The notes under the pieces: generated by a model | The model's input: only the letters and a program-made list of their open reading frames with translations | Told to the model about the DNA's origin: nothing | Database searches by the model: none | Shown here: piece by piece, positions 46,126-56,387 of the stretch | How the letters are laid out: each line of letters opens with the position of its first letter | How positions within the stretch are numbered: position 1 is the first letter of the stretch | Translations under genes and position numbers: made by a program | Source of the DNA: Evansella tamaricis | GTDB lineage: Bacteria; Bacillota; Bacilli; Bacillales; Salisediminibacteriaceae | NCBI RefSeq assembly: GCF_019042215.1 | Contig: NZ_JAHQCS010000035.1 | Span: forward strand, 1-64,000 | Length of the DNA: 64,000 nucleotides | Direction: 5' to 3'

Positions 46126-46670
46126 GAACTACTTACGAGCGTTTAGAACAAATGGAAACACGAATTACCAAGGATGAATTTGAGAGACCAAAAGGAATTG
46201 GTAGTGATATTCCACATTTTGTATTGGATTATCCACCCAAAGATGAATTACAAGTTCGCATTTATCTAAAAAATATGTTGAAGCGAACAAAAATTAACAT
46301 CAAAGAGGTGAATTTATTTGAATTTCTCCTTTCCTTTTTTGATGAGGATGAATTAGAAGAATTATATGAGATATCAGAAGAAGAAGGACTTCGTGGATTG
46401 GATGATGTTTTTGGAACATTATTAAATGAAAACAACAAAATAACTCAACACTTCATGAATGAAACGAGGGAAGCAGACATCATCTTTATTACTGGTGTCG
46501 GTACAGCTCATCCTTTTTTACGATCAAGTAAACTGTTGAAAGCTATCTCTAGTAAAGGTTATAAGAAACCAATTGTTTTGTTTTATCCAGGCGAATTTAC
46601 AGGGTTAAGGTTAAAGTTATTTGGAATTTTAGATTATGAAGATGACTATCAATTATCGCGTATATCTTAG
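46122..46670 (+). CDS. brxB: BrxB (DUF1788)
   Basis: 182 aa. Typical DUF1788 segments are PHFVLDYPPKDELQVR, VNLFEFLLSFFDEDELEELY, ITGVGTAHPFLRSS and PIVLFYPGEFTG. The last two are the conserved core of the family. It is essential in characterised type 1 BREX systems. ATG 46122 overlaps the brxA stop, and brxC begins 14 bp after its own stop. Confidence 0.88.
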   Translation: MRTTYERLEQMETRITKDEFERPKGIGSDIPHFVLDYPPKDELQVRIYLKNMLKRTKINIKEVNLFEFLLSFFDEDELEELYEISEEEGLRGLDDVFGTLLNENNKITQHFMNETREADIIFITGVGTAHPFLRSSKLLKAISSKGYKKPIVLFYPGEFTGLRLKLFGILDYEDDYQLSRIS

Positions 46671-46684
46671 AGGGAGGGAAATAA

Positions 46685-49600
46685 GTGAAAATAGAAGAGT
46701 TATTTAAGAAAGATATACATCGCCCCATTAATAATGTTGTACAAGCGGAGCAGGTGGATGAATCAACTATCGAGAATGAACTAGATGAATATGTGTTAAC
46801 AGAGGAAAGTGCACATTATTTAGAACGGTTTTATCGTAATTATCTAGCAATATATGATCAACCATCAACAAAAGTCGGTGTATGGATCTCAGGCTTCTTC
46901 GGTTCTGGTAAATCACATTTTTTAAAAATTTTATCCTACTTGTTACATAATCAGTCAATTGTGGGGAGAACACCTGCTGATTATTTTAGAGAAAAGACTA
47001 ACAAAACAGAGCTGTTAGACATGATGCAAAAAGTATCTGAGAAGAGAACAGATGCACTACTATTCAATATAGACTCACGTTCCACATCATCCGCTAATGA
47101 CTCGGAAAAAGAACGGATCTTTGAGGTGTTCCTGAGGGTATTTAATAACCATTTAGGTTATTCGGATACGCTATGGGTTGCAGAAATGGAACGCCAACTG
47201 GATGATGACGGTAATTACTACACATTTAAACAAGTGATTTATGACAAGAACGGAAAATCTTGGGAAGAATTTCGATTAAAGGTCTTATTACGTAAGAAGA
47301 AAGTCATTCAAGCATTGGAAGCAGTAGGATATGACAAAGATACAGCAGAAAGTTTTTTTAATATAAGCCGTGAATGGTTTTCAATTGATGCCTTAAGGGT
47401 TGCCCAACTAGTTGCAAATTACTGTAAGAAGCAAGGCCCAGACTATAGAATCGTTTTCTTAGCTGATGAAGTTGGCCAGTATATTGGAAATAATACGAGT
47501 TTAATGTTGAATTTACAAACAATTACAGAGAAATTAGGAGACCTTTGTCAGGGGCAGGCGTGGGTTATTGTAACATCACAGGAAAAATTAGAAGCAACCG
47601 TCTCTGATCTTGACAGCACAAAGGACTTTTCTAAAATTCAAGGACGATTTGAAACGAAAATAAACTTATCGAGTGCCAATACGGATGAAGTTATTAAAAA
47701 GCGCTTGCTAGAGAAAACGGATATTGGTGCAGATAAGTTAAAAACAATTCATGATCAAGAAGGAAAACTTATCTATAACCGTTTAGCCTTTGATAAGAAG
47801 AATACTCAGTTACGATCAGGTTATCGTTCCATTGATGAGTTTATAGATTTTTATCCATTTGTCCCATATCAAATTGAGTTATTACAGAAAATATTCACGA
47901 AAATTCGAAACTTAGGTGAAGGTGGACAGCATACATCCCGTGGGGAACGTTCTCTATTAAAGGCATTCCAGGAAGCTGGGCAATTAAATGCAGGGTATAA
48001 TGTAGAAAACATGGTTACGATGGCAGAATTTTATCCTTCCATTCGCGATTATTTGGAATCCTCCATTACGAGTACAATTGCCCGTGCACATGATCGTGCT
48101 AGAAACAATGAAGGACTGCTAGTATATGACGTTTCGGTATTACAAGTACTTTATTTGATTAAAGGCATTGACGAAATCAAAGCTACATCAAGTAATATCG
48201 CAACATTAATGGTTGAAACAGTATATGATGAACGTCAGCCTCTTGAATATCGTGTGAAAGAATCTTTAAATCGCCTTCAAACCATGATGTTTATTGAGCA
48301 ACATGCTGATGGTTCTTATTCTTTTTTATCTGATGAGGAACAAGAGATTAATCGCGATATTCGTGTGGAAGATTATAATCCAACTGCAGTTAAAGAACGG
48401 TTAGGAAACCTCTTTTTTAACGTGATGTATCGTTTTCCGAAATACGAATATAAACATAATGAACTAACAAAGAACTTTGACTATAATAAGCGTTTCGACA
48501 ATTATGTAAAAGGTCAGATGAATCACGAACTAACGATGCAAGTATTTTCTCAAGGCATGACAGATTCAGAAGCGGCTTTACAAGCTAATTCTGGTTATTT
48601 AATCATTCTTTTAGATAAAGATCTCATTGCAGAAGCAGAAAGTGCATTAGCATATATTCAGCAGGTGGATAGCTATGTAAGACGTAAACAATCAACTACT
48701 ACGACACAGCAACAAAAACGTATTTACGATGCAAAGTTGGCGGAAGTGGATGAATATGTAGAAAAAGCTGAACAATTATTGGCCAAAGCCTGTGATAGTG
48801 CTGCATTTTATATTCAGGGTCAACAGCGTGATTTCAATGGTAGTTTTGAAAGCAAAGTAAACCAGGCTATGGATATGTTAATTCGTAATACTTTCACCAA
48901 GATCCATTATATTGAAAAACCTATTACGTTTAAAAATAGTAAGCATGAATGGATGCAGGTTGCTGAAGATTTGGGACAACTTGACTTATTCAAGGACTAT
49001 AATAAAAATGCTTTGGATGAAGTGAAGCACTTTATTGAGGAGCTAGAACGTTCCCATGACAAACGAACATTAAAACAGGTCGTACAAAAGTATAATGCTG
49101 TTCCGTATGGGTGGGAAGAGCAAGATACAATAGGTATACTAATGGGCTTGATGAATGGGAATAAGTTACGTTTTACATATGCAGGAGAACCGTTTACACC
49201 AAGTTCCAATCAGTTTTATGTGCGATTAGAAAAAGTATCGGAACGTGACCGTATCGTTGTCTTACCAATCGTCGAGATGGATCATCAAATCAAACAAGAA
49301 CTCATTGCACTAGTTCGAGATTTCTTCTCCATAACTCAACCGTATGACTCATATGATGCTTACGCTGAGATAATTCGAGAAAAAATCAATAATGAATTCG
49401 TAGAGCCTATAGAAAGAATTCGAGAACGTCGCCGCAGGCAAGACCCAACGAGTGAGTTCCCTTACCCTGGTGAAAGTGATATACGAACAGTTGCGAATGA
49501 CACACAAAAATTACTTGCTATTCGTGACCCTGAACAATTTTGTCGTACCTTTGTCCAATACGAAGATGATATAGAAAACTGGTATGACATTTTAGAAACG

Positions 49601-50251
49601 CTTCAAGGTTTCTATGAAGGTAATCCAATCGCTAAGTTTGATGAAGCTGTTCATGCTCTTAAAGAGCATGAACAAGAAATAGAAATCATCCTTAATAATG
49701 AGAAACTTGAAGAAATTGTACAACGAATGCAACAAATTTTACTGAAAGAAAAACCAACAAGAGAAATTAGTGACTTATCGAAGCTAACAAACAACCTGAA
49801 GGATGTAATTCAAACAGAAACGAATAAACAAAAGAAAGCAGTATTGGTTCACTCTGAAAAATCAATGTCTCAACTGAATGATATGCTGGAGCGATATGTC
49901 CAGTATGAGAAAATAGGAAATTACATTCAGTCACAAAAACAAAAGGCAGACCAACTATATCAAAAAATTCAAGAAAATAATCGTATTTCTAGCGCACGAA
50001 TTAATCAACAACAATTAAATGAACTTATTGATGGTACGGAGAATAAAGTACGTCAAATGATGCAAGAGTTAAAAGGAAACTCCCATTCAAAACAAAGACA
50101 ACCGAAGAAGATTACTGAATATGAATTGTATGAATCGTTTTTTAGCGAACTTACCACAATTGATTCCGAAGATGATTTAGAGCGTGCTGTTCAATCATTG
50201 AAAAAAAGATTAACTAAAGATTTACAAACACATTATTTTATTAAATCATAA
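46685..50251 (+). CDS. brxC: BrxC, BREX P-loop ATPase
   Basis: 1188 aa, start GTG 46685 behind GAGGGAGGG. A short N-terminal region is followed by Walker A WISGFFGSGKSHFL at residues 67-80, an acidic Walker-B-like strand RIVFLADEVGQYI near 260, and QAWVIVTSQEKLEA. The C-terminal third is rich in charged helices. Size and motifs match BrxC/PglY. Only one copy is present in this operon, whereas classical type 5 BREX has two. Confidence 0.9.
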   Translation: MKIEELFKKDIHRPINNVVQAEQVDESTIENELDEYVLTEESAHYLERFYRNYLAIYDQPSTKVGVWISGFFGSGKSHFLKILSYLLHNQSIVGRTPADYFREKTNKTELLDMMQKVSEKRTDALLFNIDSRSTSSANDSEKERIFEVFLRVFNNHLGYSDTLWVAEMERQLDDDGNYYTFKQVIYDKNGKSWEEFRLKVLLRKKKVIQALEAVGYDKDTAESFFNISREWFSIDALRVAQLVANYCKKQGPDYRIVFLADEVGQYIGNNTSLMLNLQTITEKLGDLCQGQAWVIVTSQEKLEATVSDLDSTKDFSKIQGRFETKINLSSANTDEVIKKRLLEKTDIGADKLKTIHDQEGKLIYNRLAFDKKNTQLRSGYRSIDEFIDFYPFVPYQIELLQKIFTKIRNLGEGGQHTSRGERSLLKAFQEAGQLNAGYNVENMVTMAEFYPSIRDYLESSITSTIARAHDRARNNEGLLVYDVSVLQVLYLIKGIDEIKATSSNIATLMVETVYDERQPLEYRVKESLNRLQTMMFIEQHADGSYSFLSDEEQEINRDIRVEDYNPTAVKERLGNLFFNVMYRFPKYEYKHNELTKNFDYNKRFDNYVKGQMNHELTMQVFSQGMTDSEAALQANSGYLIILLDKDLIAEAESALAYIQQVDSYVRRKQSTTTTQQQKRIYDAKLAEVDEYVEKAEQLLAKACDSAAFYIQGQQRDFNGSFESKVNQAMDMLIRNTFTKIHYIEKPITFKNSKHEWMQVAEDLGQLDLFKDYNKNALDEVKHFIEELERSHDKRTLKQVVQKYNAVPYGWEEQDTIGILMGLMNGNKLRFTYAGEPFTPSSNQFYVRLEKVSERDRIVVLPIVEMDHQIKQELIALVRDFFSITQPYDSYDAYAEIIREKINNEFVEPIERIRERRRRQDPTSEFPYPGESDIRTVANDTQKLLAIRDPEQFCRTFVQYEDDIENWYDILETLQGFYEGNPIAKFDEAVHALKEHEQEIEIILNNEKLEEIVQRMQQILLKEKPTREISDLSKLTNNLKDVIQTETNKQKKAVLVHSEKSMSQLNDMLERYVQYEKIGNYIQSQKQKADQLYQKIQENNRISSARINQQQLNELIDGTENKVRQMMQELKGNSHSKQRQPKKITEYELYESFFSELTTIDSEDDLERAVQSLKKRLTKDLQTHYFIKS

Positions 50252-50298
50252 TATGTGGGGCAGATAAGTATCTGCTCTCTCTATATAGGAGTGAAACG

Positions 50299-53200
50299 AT
50301 GAATAAGGCAGAATTGAAAAAATTCGCAGTAGAAGCGAGACGTGACTTAATTGAAAAAGTGTCATTAAAGGCGGAACAATACGGAATAGCTAAAGATAAA
50401 CAAGATTTCTCCATTGAAGAGAACTATGGGCAATTATATGTTAACGGTAAATCATATCCATTGGAAATGAAGACTGTATTTTACAGTCTTCACCAACGCA
50501 TAAAGGTGATTGGATACGACCAACTCGTTGAAGAAATTGCTTATACGTGGTTTAACCGGATCATTGCCATTCGTTATATGGAAGTAAATAACTACTTGCC
50601 TGATCGCGTTCATGTTTTATCAAGCAGCACGGGGAAAAATGAACCAGATATATTGCTTCAATATGAAACGATGAATCTAGATATTGACTCCCAAACAGTA
50701 AATGAATTAACTCAAAAAGGAGATAACGAACAAGCGTACCGAAAGTTGTTTATTGCACAGTGTAACGCATTAAATAAATTACTGCCTTTCTTGTTTGAAA
50801 GAATTGATGATTATACAGAGCTTTTATTACCTGATTATCTATTAGATCAAGAATCAATCATCCGTAAGATAGTTAATTATTTATCTCAAGAAAATTTCTC
50901 TCAACTTCATGAGGATGGAACTAGAACTGATAATGTGGAAGTATTGGGTTGGCTATATCAATACTACATGTCAGAGAAGAAGGAGCAAGTTGGAGGCCTA
51001 AGAAATACTGCCGTAAAAAAAGAGGACTTACCTGTAGTAACCCAATTATTTACTCCTAAATGGATTGTACAGTATATGGTACAAAATTCTTTAGGTAAAC
51101 TTTACGATGAAAAATTTGAAGACAATCAGTTAGCTCAGCATTGGGAGTATTATTTAAAGCATGAAGAAAACAACCAATTGTATCCGGAATTCGATTCTTT
51201 AGAAGAACTTAAAATTATCGACCCTGCATGTGGTTCTGGTCATATACTTATTTATGCGTTTGAAATGTTATATGACATGTATGTGGAAGCAGGATATCCA
51301 TCTAGAGAAATTCCACAATTAATTTTAGAAAATAACTTATATGGACTAGATATTGATAAACGTGCACAACAAATTGCTAACTTTGCCTTACTGATGAAAG
51401 CTGCTGAAAAACAACCACGTTTCATATCAAGACTTAGCCGAAAAGGTGAAAGTCCTAAATTGAATGTGTATGAAATTGTAGATGCTGACAAATCCCTATC
51501 TGAAGAAGCAATTGATTATTTTACTAAAAATGAGACCGAAAAATCTTTAATCAATGAATTATTGAGTCAATTTGAGAACGGAAAACAATTTGGTGCGTTG
51601 ATAAATCCAATCGAAATTCCTTATGTAGAATGGATTAATCGGATATATGAATTAGAAAGCAGAAAAAGTGATTTGTTAGATGAATCTTATTTTAATGAGT
51701 TAAAGGATAGGCTTTTACCCGTACTGACACAAGCATTGATGTTGTATCAAAAGTATGATGTGGTTGTAACTAATCCACCGTACCATAGTAAGTATAATAC
51801 TGTACTGAAGAAGTTTATTAATCAACATTATAATGATTATAAATCAGATTTATACTCTGCGTTTATATATAAAACTACAAAGATGGTAAAGAAGAATGGA
51901 TATTCATCATTAATGACTCCATTTACATGGATGTTTATAACTACACATGAAAAATTAAGATTAATGTTAATTGAAAAGTTTTCTATCTCAAGTTTAATAC
52001 AATTGGAATACTCAGCTTTTAAAGAAGCTACTGTACCAATATGTACGTTTGTAATTCAAAACCAGACTACTAATTCAATTGGTGAATATCTAAGTCTTGA
52101 TAATTTTAAGGGAGAAGAGATACAACCTTTAAAAGTAAAAGAAGCTGTTTCTCAAGGTCACGTAGAATTTAAATATATTTTTGATTGTAAAGAATTCGGA
52201 AAGTTGCCTAAAAGTCCAATATCTTTCTGGTTAACAGAAAACGAAAAAAATGTTTTCCAAAATGCTAAATTACTAGGAGAGTTTGCAGAGCCAAAGGCAG
52301 GTCTTCAGACTGGTAAGAATGAAATATTTTTAAGGCACTGGCACGAAGTCGATTTCAATAAAATAGGATTTGATATGAAAGATCATACAGATGCAGAAAA
52401 TAGCAAGAGAAAATGGTTTCCATATAACAAAGGTGGTAATTTTAGAAAGTGGTATGGAAACCAAACGCATGTAGTAAATTGGGAATCGCGTGGAAAGGAA
52501 ATTCATGATTTTAATGGGATACCTCTTGATTATAAAGGCGCACCGGTTCGGAATAAACAATATTATTTTAAAAGCGGACTTACATGGTCATTTATCAGCT
52601 CATCTAAATTTGGGGTACGTTATACACCCCATGGTTTTATTTTTGATGTTGCAGGCTCAACAGCTTTTCCAAAAGGTGAGTTAATGTACTATCTAATGGC
52701 TTTCTTAACAAGTAAAGTGGCTTATAATTTTTTACGGTCATTAAATCCCACGTTAAACTTTCAAGTTAATAATATAAAATCATTACCAGTTCTTTTTGAT
52801 AATAAGTCCTCTATTGATATTTTGAGTGAAGAAAATATAAATCTAAGTAAAGATGATTGGGATTCATATGAAACTTCCTGGAATTTTTTAAAGCACCCAT
52901 TTCTATCTAATTACTTTTCGAGAATTCTTGAAGCATATGATAGTTGGGATAAGAATACTCAATACCGTTTTCAAACTCTTAAAAAAAATGAGGAAGTATT
53001 AAATCAAGTATTTATTGAAATATATGGATTACAATCAGAAACCTCATCAAAAGTAGAAGACGATGATATTACCCTTTCAATAGCTAATCGTGAAAGAGAT
53101 ACAAAGTCATTCTTATCTTACTTTATCGGATGTGTGTTAGGGCGTTACTCATTAGAATTTGAAGGTATTGCGTATGCTGGTGGTGAATTTAATGAATTAA

Positions 53201-53811
53201 AGTATGAGACATTCAAACCGAATCAACATGGTCTCATTCAATTAACGGATGAACATTATTTTGATAATGACATTATTGTGCGTTTACGTGAGTTTTTGTC
53301 TATTGGATTTAGTCCAGAGACTGTAAATGAAAATATACAATGGCTAGCAGAATCGTTAACAATGAAGAAAAATGAGTCTCCGGAGGATCGGTTACGTCGT
53401 TATTTCATAGATGAGTTTTTCAACGATCACTGTAAAAATTATCAAAAGCGACCAATTTATTGGTTGGTGGATTCAGGAAAACAAAAAGGGTTACGAACGT
53501 TTATTTATATGCATCGTTATCAGCAGGATACGATGGCGACAATCCGTTTTGAACATTTGCAAGAAATTCAATCCAAATACCAGAACGAAATTGATATGAT
53601 AAATACACGTATAGCTAATCCAAGCTTATCACCAGCCGATCGACGTGAATTTGAACGTTCAAAAACAGTTTTCCAAAAGAAACTTGAGGAGTTACAAACA
53701 TTTGATAAGCATTTAGCGACTTATGCGAATGAACAAATTACCATTGATCTAGATGATGGTGTCAAAGTGAATTATGCCAAGTTTGACAAAGTATTAGCAA
53801 AGATTAAATAA
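50299..53811 (+). CDS. pglX: PglX/BrxX, BREX adenine-N6 methyltransferase
   Basis: 1170 aa. SAM-binding motif I is DPACGSGHILIYAFEML near residue 308, and catalytic motif IV is TNPPYHSKY near 490; NPPY indicates adenine N6 methylation. Flanking helical domains and a large C-terminal target-recognition and clamp region follow. ATG 50299 has TATAGGAGTG upstream. It methylates the BREX site on host DNA and is also needed for restriction. A perfect hairpin follows its stop within three bases. Confidence 0.92.
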   Translation: MNKAELKKFAVEARRDLIEKVSLKAEQYGIAKDKQDFSIEENYGQLYVNGKSYPLEMKTVFYSLHQRIKVIGYDQLVEEIAYTWFNRIIAIRYMEVNNYLPDRVHVLSSSTGKNEPDILLQYETMNLDIDSQTVNELTQKGDNEQAYRKLFIAQCNALNKLLPFLFERIDDYTELLLPDYLLDQESIIRKIVNYLSQENFSQLHEDGTRTDNVEVLGWLYQYYMSEKKEQVGGLRNTAVKKEDLPVVTQLFTPKWIVQYMVQNSLGKLYDEKFEDNQLAQHWEYYLKHEENNQLYPEFDSLEELKIIDPACGSGHILIYAFEMLYDMYVEAGYPSREIPQLILENNLYGLDIDKRAQQIANFALLMKAAEKQPRFISRLSRKGESPKLNVYEIVDADKSLSEEAIDYFTKNETEKSLINELLSQFENGKQFGALINPIEIPYVEWINRIYELESRKSDLLDESYFNELKDRLLPVLTQALMLYQKYDVVVTNPPYHSKYNTVLKKFINQHYNDYKSDLYSAFIYKTTKMVKKNGYSSLMTPFTWMFITTHEKLRLMLIEKFSISSLIQLEYSAFKEATVPICTFVIQNQTTNSIGEYLSLDNFKGEEIQPLKVKEAVSQGHVEFKYIFDCKEFGKLPKSPISFWLTENEKNVFQNAKLLGEFAEPKAGLQTGKNEIFLRHWHEVDFNKIGFDMKDHTDAENSKRKWFPYNKGGNFRKWYGNQTHVVNWESRGKEIHDFNGIPLDYKGAPVRNKQYYFKSGLTWSFISSSKFGVRYTPHGFIFDVAGSTAFPKGELMYYLMAFLTSKVAYNFLRSLNPTLNFQVNNIKSLPVLFDNKSSIDILSEENINLSKDDWDSYETSWNFLKHPFLSNYFSRILEAYDSWDKNTQYRFQTLKKNEEVLNQVFIEIYGLQSETSSKVEDDDITLSIANRERDTKSFLSYFIGCVLGRYSLEFEGIAYAGGEFNELKYETFKPNQHGLIQLTDEHYFDNDIIVRLREFLSIGFSPETVNENIQWLAESLTMKKNESPEDRLRRYFIDEFFNDHCKNYQKRPIYWLVDSGKQKGLRTFIYMHRYQQDTMATIRFEHLQEIQSKYQNEIDMINTRIANPSLSPADRREFERSKTVFQKKLEELQTFDKHLATYANEQITIDLDDGVKVNYAKFDKVLAKIK

Positions 53812-53812
53812 C

Positions 53813-53838
53813 AGAAAGAGGAGGATTCTCCTCTTTCT
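53813..53838 (+). terminator. Perfect hairpin between pglX and pglZ
   Basis: AGAAAGAGGAG (53813-53823) pairs with CTCCTCTTTCT (53828-53838) around GATT. The tail is only moderately T-rich. It may be a leaky terminator or a stem that sets the pglX to pglZ expression ratio. Confidence 0.6.
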
Positions 53839-53861
53839 CTTTACATAATGAGGTGGGAAAG

Positions 53862-56357
53862 GTGAATGTAATTGAAAAATTACAGGAGAAAATACAACAA
53901 GAAAAAGAAGTAAAAGGACGTGCTATTGTATTTTGGTATGATCCACAAGCACAAGTAACTGTTGATGAATTAAGAGAACAGATAGATGACATTCATGTTC
54001 GAGAGTTAACGGACCGCAATTTTTTTAAGATTAAAGTTGAAGTGGAACTTCAAAAGCCAACAGAATCTTTTTTAATTTATTCGGCAAACCCAAGACCAAA
54101 TGATAAGGAAAATGTATTGTTAGATATTTTATCCTACAGTTTAGAATTCAAAGCAGATGAAGTAGCAATGTTATCCGAGTCATTACACGTATCTGATCAT
54201 GTACTTCGATCAATGATGGAACAGTACCCGTTATTCTTTGAAAGTAAGGAACGTAGAAGAAAATTAGGAAAAGTATTACCAAAGAGCGCAGGCGAGTATG
54301 AGTTTGAACTTAGTATGATGGCAGTACTACTTAAAGCACCCGTACCAGATATTCGGGTTATTACACGTCAACTTGTTATGAATGGTTTACATATGGAAGA
54401 AAATGAGTTAAGTAATCAATTACAAAGGAATTTTTCTTTAGTGCGTGCCTTAGAGTTTATTGGTCGTTATTTTGGAGTATCGATTGAAGAAACACAGGAA
54501 CCTTTAAAGGAACTATTACAGATCCTAATTTATCAGCACTTCCGAAGAGATGCGTCATTTGTAGTAGATGAATGGGAAAAGAAGTGGTCTTCCTCATCTC
54601 CTAACGTCTGTGCTTTATTTATTGAAGAGTGGTTACAACATACAGAGCGTGATGTAATTGAGGAAATTATCAAAAAGTGGGAACGATCTCATCAAGTAAG
54701 AGGAATTTTAAGTACCCAGGACATTGATAATTTTCAGAAAGTCGTTACCATCCCTGTTGTTGATGTTCTGATAATCGAGAAATGTGTTGATGAACTTGAA
54801 CATAAAACCATTCATGTAGATGAGAGATTGTCTTTAATCGAACAACGTTTACAAACATATTGGGGGAAGAAAGGAAAAATAAAGGATTTATATAAAACGT
54901 TGTATGAAGCGATTCGAGTGGAAAAATTAAAACCCGTTATTACTAATATGCATCAGGAAGAAGATCTTTACGAAAGATATGCCAACAGTCTGTATCAAAT
55001 AGACCAAGCTTATCGTCATTTCATGTATTACTTCTCACGACTTAATGTTAAAGAAATATTAGAAGATATTGCAAGTCGAACGACGAATTGGTACGAGAAT
55101 CATTATCTACTTAAACTCGGTGAAGAGGCGAATTACATGTTGGAAGATGGAGATTTGTCAAAATTGATGCCACAGCGAACGTTTTTTCAAAAAAAGATTC
55201 GACCAATCTTGGAGAAGGAACAGACACGGGTATTTGTAATTATATCGGATGCTTTGCGTTATGAAGCTGCATGTGAATTACACGAACAATTAGATCAAAG
55301 AGAAAATGGAAAGTCTAGCATTCTCCCAATGGCAGCAAGTTATCCAACATACACGCAGTTAGGGATGGCGTCGCTGTTACCACATCGTGAGCTCAGTGCA
55401 GATAGTAAGAAAGGTATCCTAGCTGACGGCCAGTCAACAAAGGGAATGGATAAGCGTCGTCAACTTCTACAAACTGTAGAGTCACAAGCCGAAGTTTTAC
55501 GACTCAAGGAGCTTTTGGATATGAAAGCAGGGGAAGCCGATCTGTTGTTAAGAGGGAAACGGCTTGTTTATTTATACCATGATCATATCGACGCACTTGG
55601 TGATTCTGCTAAGTCAGAACGTGAAACCTATGAGGCAGTCCATCAGGCAATCAATAATTTAGAATATGCTGTGGATCGATTATCACGCCTTCAAGCGAAA
55701 CGAATATTCGTTACGGCTGATCATGGTTTCTTATTCCAGTTTAAACAAATTGAACCGCACGGTAAAATACCAGCTGTAGAAGGGGAGGTAACTGATAGTA
55801 ACCGACGTTTTGCTATTGGACATCATTTATCAACTCCAGAGGGTTCCATAAAGATAATGGAGAAACAGACTCCATTAAAGAATGTAGAAGTTGTGATGGC
55901 CAAAAGTCTTAACCGTTTTAAAACAGGTGGAGGTCTTCAGTTTATCCATGGTGGAGCACTGCCTCAAGAAGCAATAGTACCATTAATTGAATACCGTCGT
56001 ATTGAAAAAGCAAAACCTGTAGATATAGCCGTTGCAATGATTAATAAAGTAATCACGAATTATCGCATTCCAATTTCCTTTTATCAAGAGCAAAGCATTT
56101 CAGATGAATTTACATCCCGTAAAGTTCGAGCAGCTTTTTATCAAGGTGACGAGCGAATATCGAATGAATTAGATCTTGTATTTGACTTAAAAGGAGAAAA
56201 TCGTGCTCGTAACATTCAAGTGGAATTTACTCTAGTTGAAAAACATTACAAGATTGGTGAAACATGCGCGTTAAGAATCGAAACTGTGACTAAAAAAGGT
56301 AAAGTAGTGTATTTAGAAGAAGAATTCGTTTTACGTTTGTATGAAACCTTGTATTAA
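53862..56357 (+). CDS. pglZ: PglZ/BrxZ, alkaline-phosphatase-superfamily protein
   Basis: About 831 aa. The frame opens at GTG 53853, but GAGGTGG at 53850-53856 places the start at GTG 53862 (MNVIEKLQEKIQQ). The N-terminal half is helical. The phosphatase-like core has VFVIISDALRYEAACE near residue 460 and VTADHGFLFQFK near 617, the metal-binding Asp/His sites of PglZ. It is the diagnostic BREX protein and sits directly after pglX. Confidence 0.92.
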   Translation: MNVIEKLQEKIQQEKEVKGRAIVFWYDPQAQVTVDELREQIDDIHVRELTDRNFFKIKVEVELQKPTESFLIYSANPRPNDKENVLLDILSYSLEFKADEVAMLSESLHVSDHVLRSMMEQYPLFFESKERRRKLGKVLPKSAGEYEFELSMMAVLLKAPVPDIRVITRQLVMNGLHMEENELSNQLQRNFSLVRALEFIGRYFGVSIEETQEPLKELLQILIYQHFRRDASFVVDEWEKKWSSSSPNVCALFIEEWLQHTERDVIEEIIKKWERSHQVRGILSTQDIDNFQKVVTIPVVDVLIIEKCVDELEHKTIHVDERLSLIEQRLQTYWGKKGKIKDLYKTLYEAIRVEKLKPVITNMHQEEDLYERYANSLYQIDQAYRHFMYYFSRLNVKEILEDIASRTTNWYENHYLLKLGEEANYMLEDGDLSKLMPQRTFFQKKIRPILEKEQTRVFVIISDALRYEAACELHEQLDQRENGKSSILPMAASYPTYTQLGMASLLPHRELSADSKKGILADGQSTKGMDKRRQLLQTVESQAEVLRLKELLDMKAGEADLLLRGKRLVYLYHDHIDALGDSAKSERETYEAVHQAINNLEYAVDRLSRLQAKRIFVTADHGFLFQFKQIEPHGKIPAVEGEVTDSNRRFAIGHHLSTPEGSIKIMEKQTPLKNVEVVMAKSLNRFKTGGGLQFIHGGALPQEAIVPLIEYRRIEKAKPVDIAVAMINKVITNYRIPISFYQEQSISDEFTSRKVRAAFYQGDERISNELDLVFDLKGENRARNIQVEFTLVEKHYKIGETCALRIETVTKKGKVVYLEEEFVLRLYETLY

Positions 56358-56387
56358 TTTGAGATAGAAAAGAAGGTGTTTATTAAC

